From Saprospiraceae bacterium (GTDB lineage: Bacteria > Bacteroidota > Bacteroidia > Chitinophagales > Saprospiraceae): a DNA stretch of 6,549 nucleotides. Positions 6,483 to 6,549 of the stretch are shown here, in pieces. A model generated the notes under the pieces. The model did not search any database, was not told where the DNA came from, and was given only the letters and a program-made list of their open reading frames with translations. The position numbers and the translations under genes are program-made. Position 1 is the stretch's first letter. Each line of letters begins with the position of its first letter. The stretch lies in contig JAHDII010000013.1 of the NCBI GenBank assembly GCA_020630895.1, positions 1 through 6,549 on the forward strand, given 5' to 3'.

Positions 6483-6549
6483 AATTAATTGAACCAAATA
6501 TAAATTGGGAAAAAGAGTATAAAGAAATGCTTCAGGATTGGTTAAATAC
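6479..6549 (+). CDS. Probable GNAT-family acetyltransferase, N-terminal fragment (cut by right edge)
   Basis: The frame opens with an ATG whose last bases form the TGA stop of the AlkB-like gene (ATGA), the arrangement typical of translational coupling. It stays open for the remaining 23 codons. The visible start, MKLIEPNINWEKEYKEMLQD, resembles the first strand and helix of a group of predicted GNAT N-acetyltransferases that begin with MxLIEPxxEYxxxYxxMLxE-like sequence. The acetyl-CoA binding motif is beyond the window, so the family call rests on this short stretch only. The gene very likely shares an mRNA with the AlkB-like gene. Confidence 0.5.
   Translation, partial: MKLIEPNINWEKEYKEMLQDWLN

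Overview
The window is AT-rich and looks like a chromosomal segment of a member of the Bacteroidota. Three things point there: a secreted protein with a type IX secretion (T9SS) C-terminal sorting domain, promoters of the Bacteroidota TTG / TAnnTTTG type, and starts preceded by A/T-rich sequence with no clear Shine-Dalgarno site. No tRNA, rRNA, CRISPR array, transposase or phage gene is visible.

Layout. On the minus strand at the left edge, positions 1208 to 1 carry a two-gene unit. It has a small ATP-dependent polynucleotide (RNA) ligase, then the N-terminal HD phosphoesterase domain of what is very probably an HD-Pnk end-healing enzyme whose kinase half lies beyond position 1. A tract of degenerate 6-8 bp tandem repeats fills the 50-bp spacer and supplies the ligase stop codon. 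Upstream of the ligase (1209-1343) is a small regulatory island: a perfect 16-bp inverted repeat, an internal 8-bp palindrome, and the intrinsic terminator of the next gene. That gene (2258-1380, minus) encodes a secreted T9SS cargo protein of unknown function.

A divergent intergenic region (2259-2396) separates it from mfd (2397-5795, plus), a complete transcription-repair coupling factor. The mfd -7 promoter box ends four bases before the start codon, so the mRNA is probably leaderless or nearly so. After mfd comes a 17-bp terminator hairpin whose T-tract touches the ATG of an AlkB-like dioxygenase gene (5868-6482, plus). A promoter candidate for that gene sits upstream of the hairpin. The AlkB-like gene overlaps by ATGA with a gene cut by the right edge, probably a GNAT acetyltransferase.

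How the genes fit together. Four of the six genes act on damaged or broken nucleic acid: end healing (HD-Pnk), sealing (ligase), rescue of RNA polymerase stalled at lesions (Mfd) and probable dealkylation (AlkB-like). They form separate transcription units, so a shared programme is inference. The HD-Pnk/ligase pairing is the firmest functional link and the most interesting item, because the biological target of this widespread cassette is, to my knowledge, unsettled.
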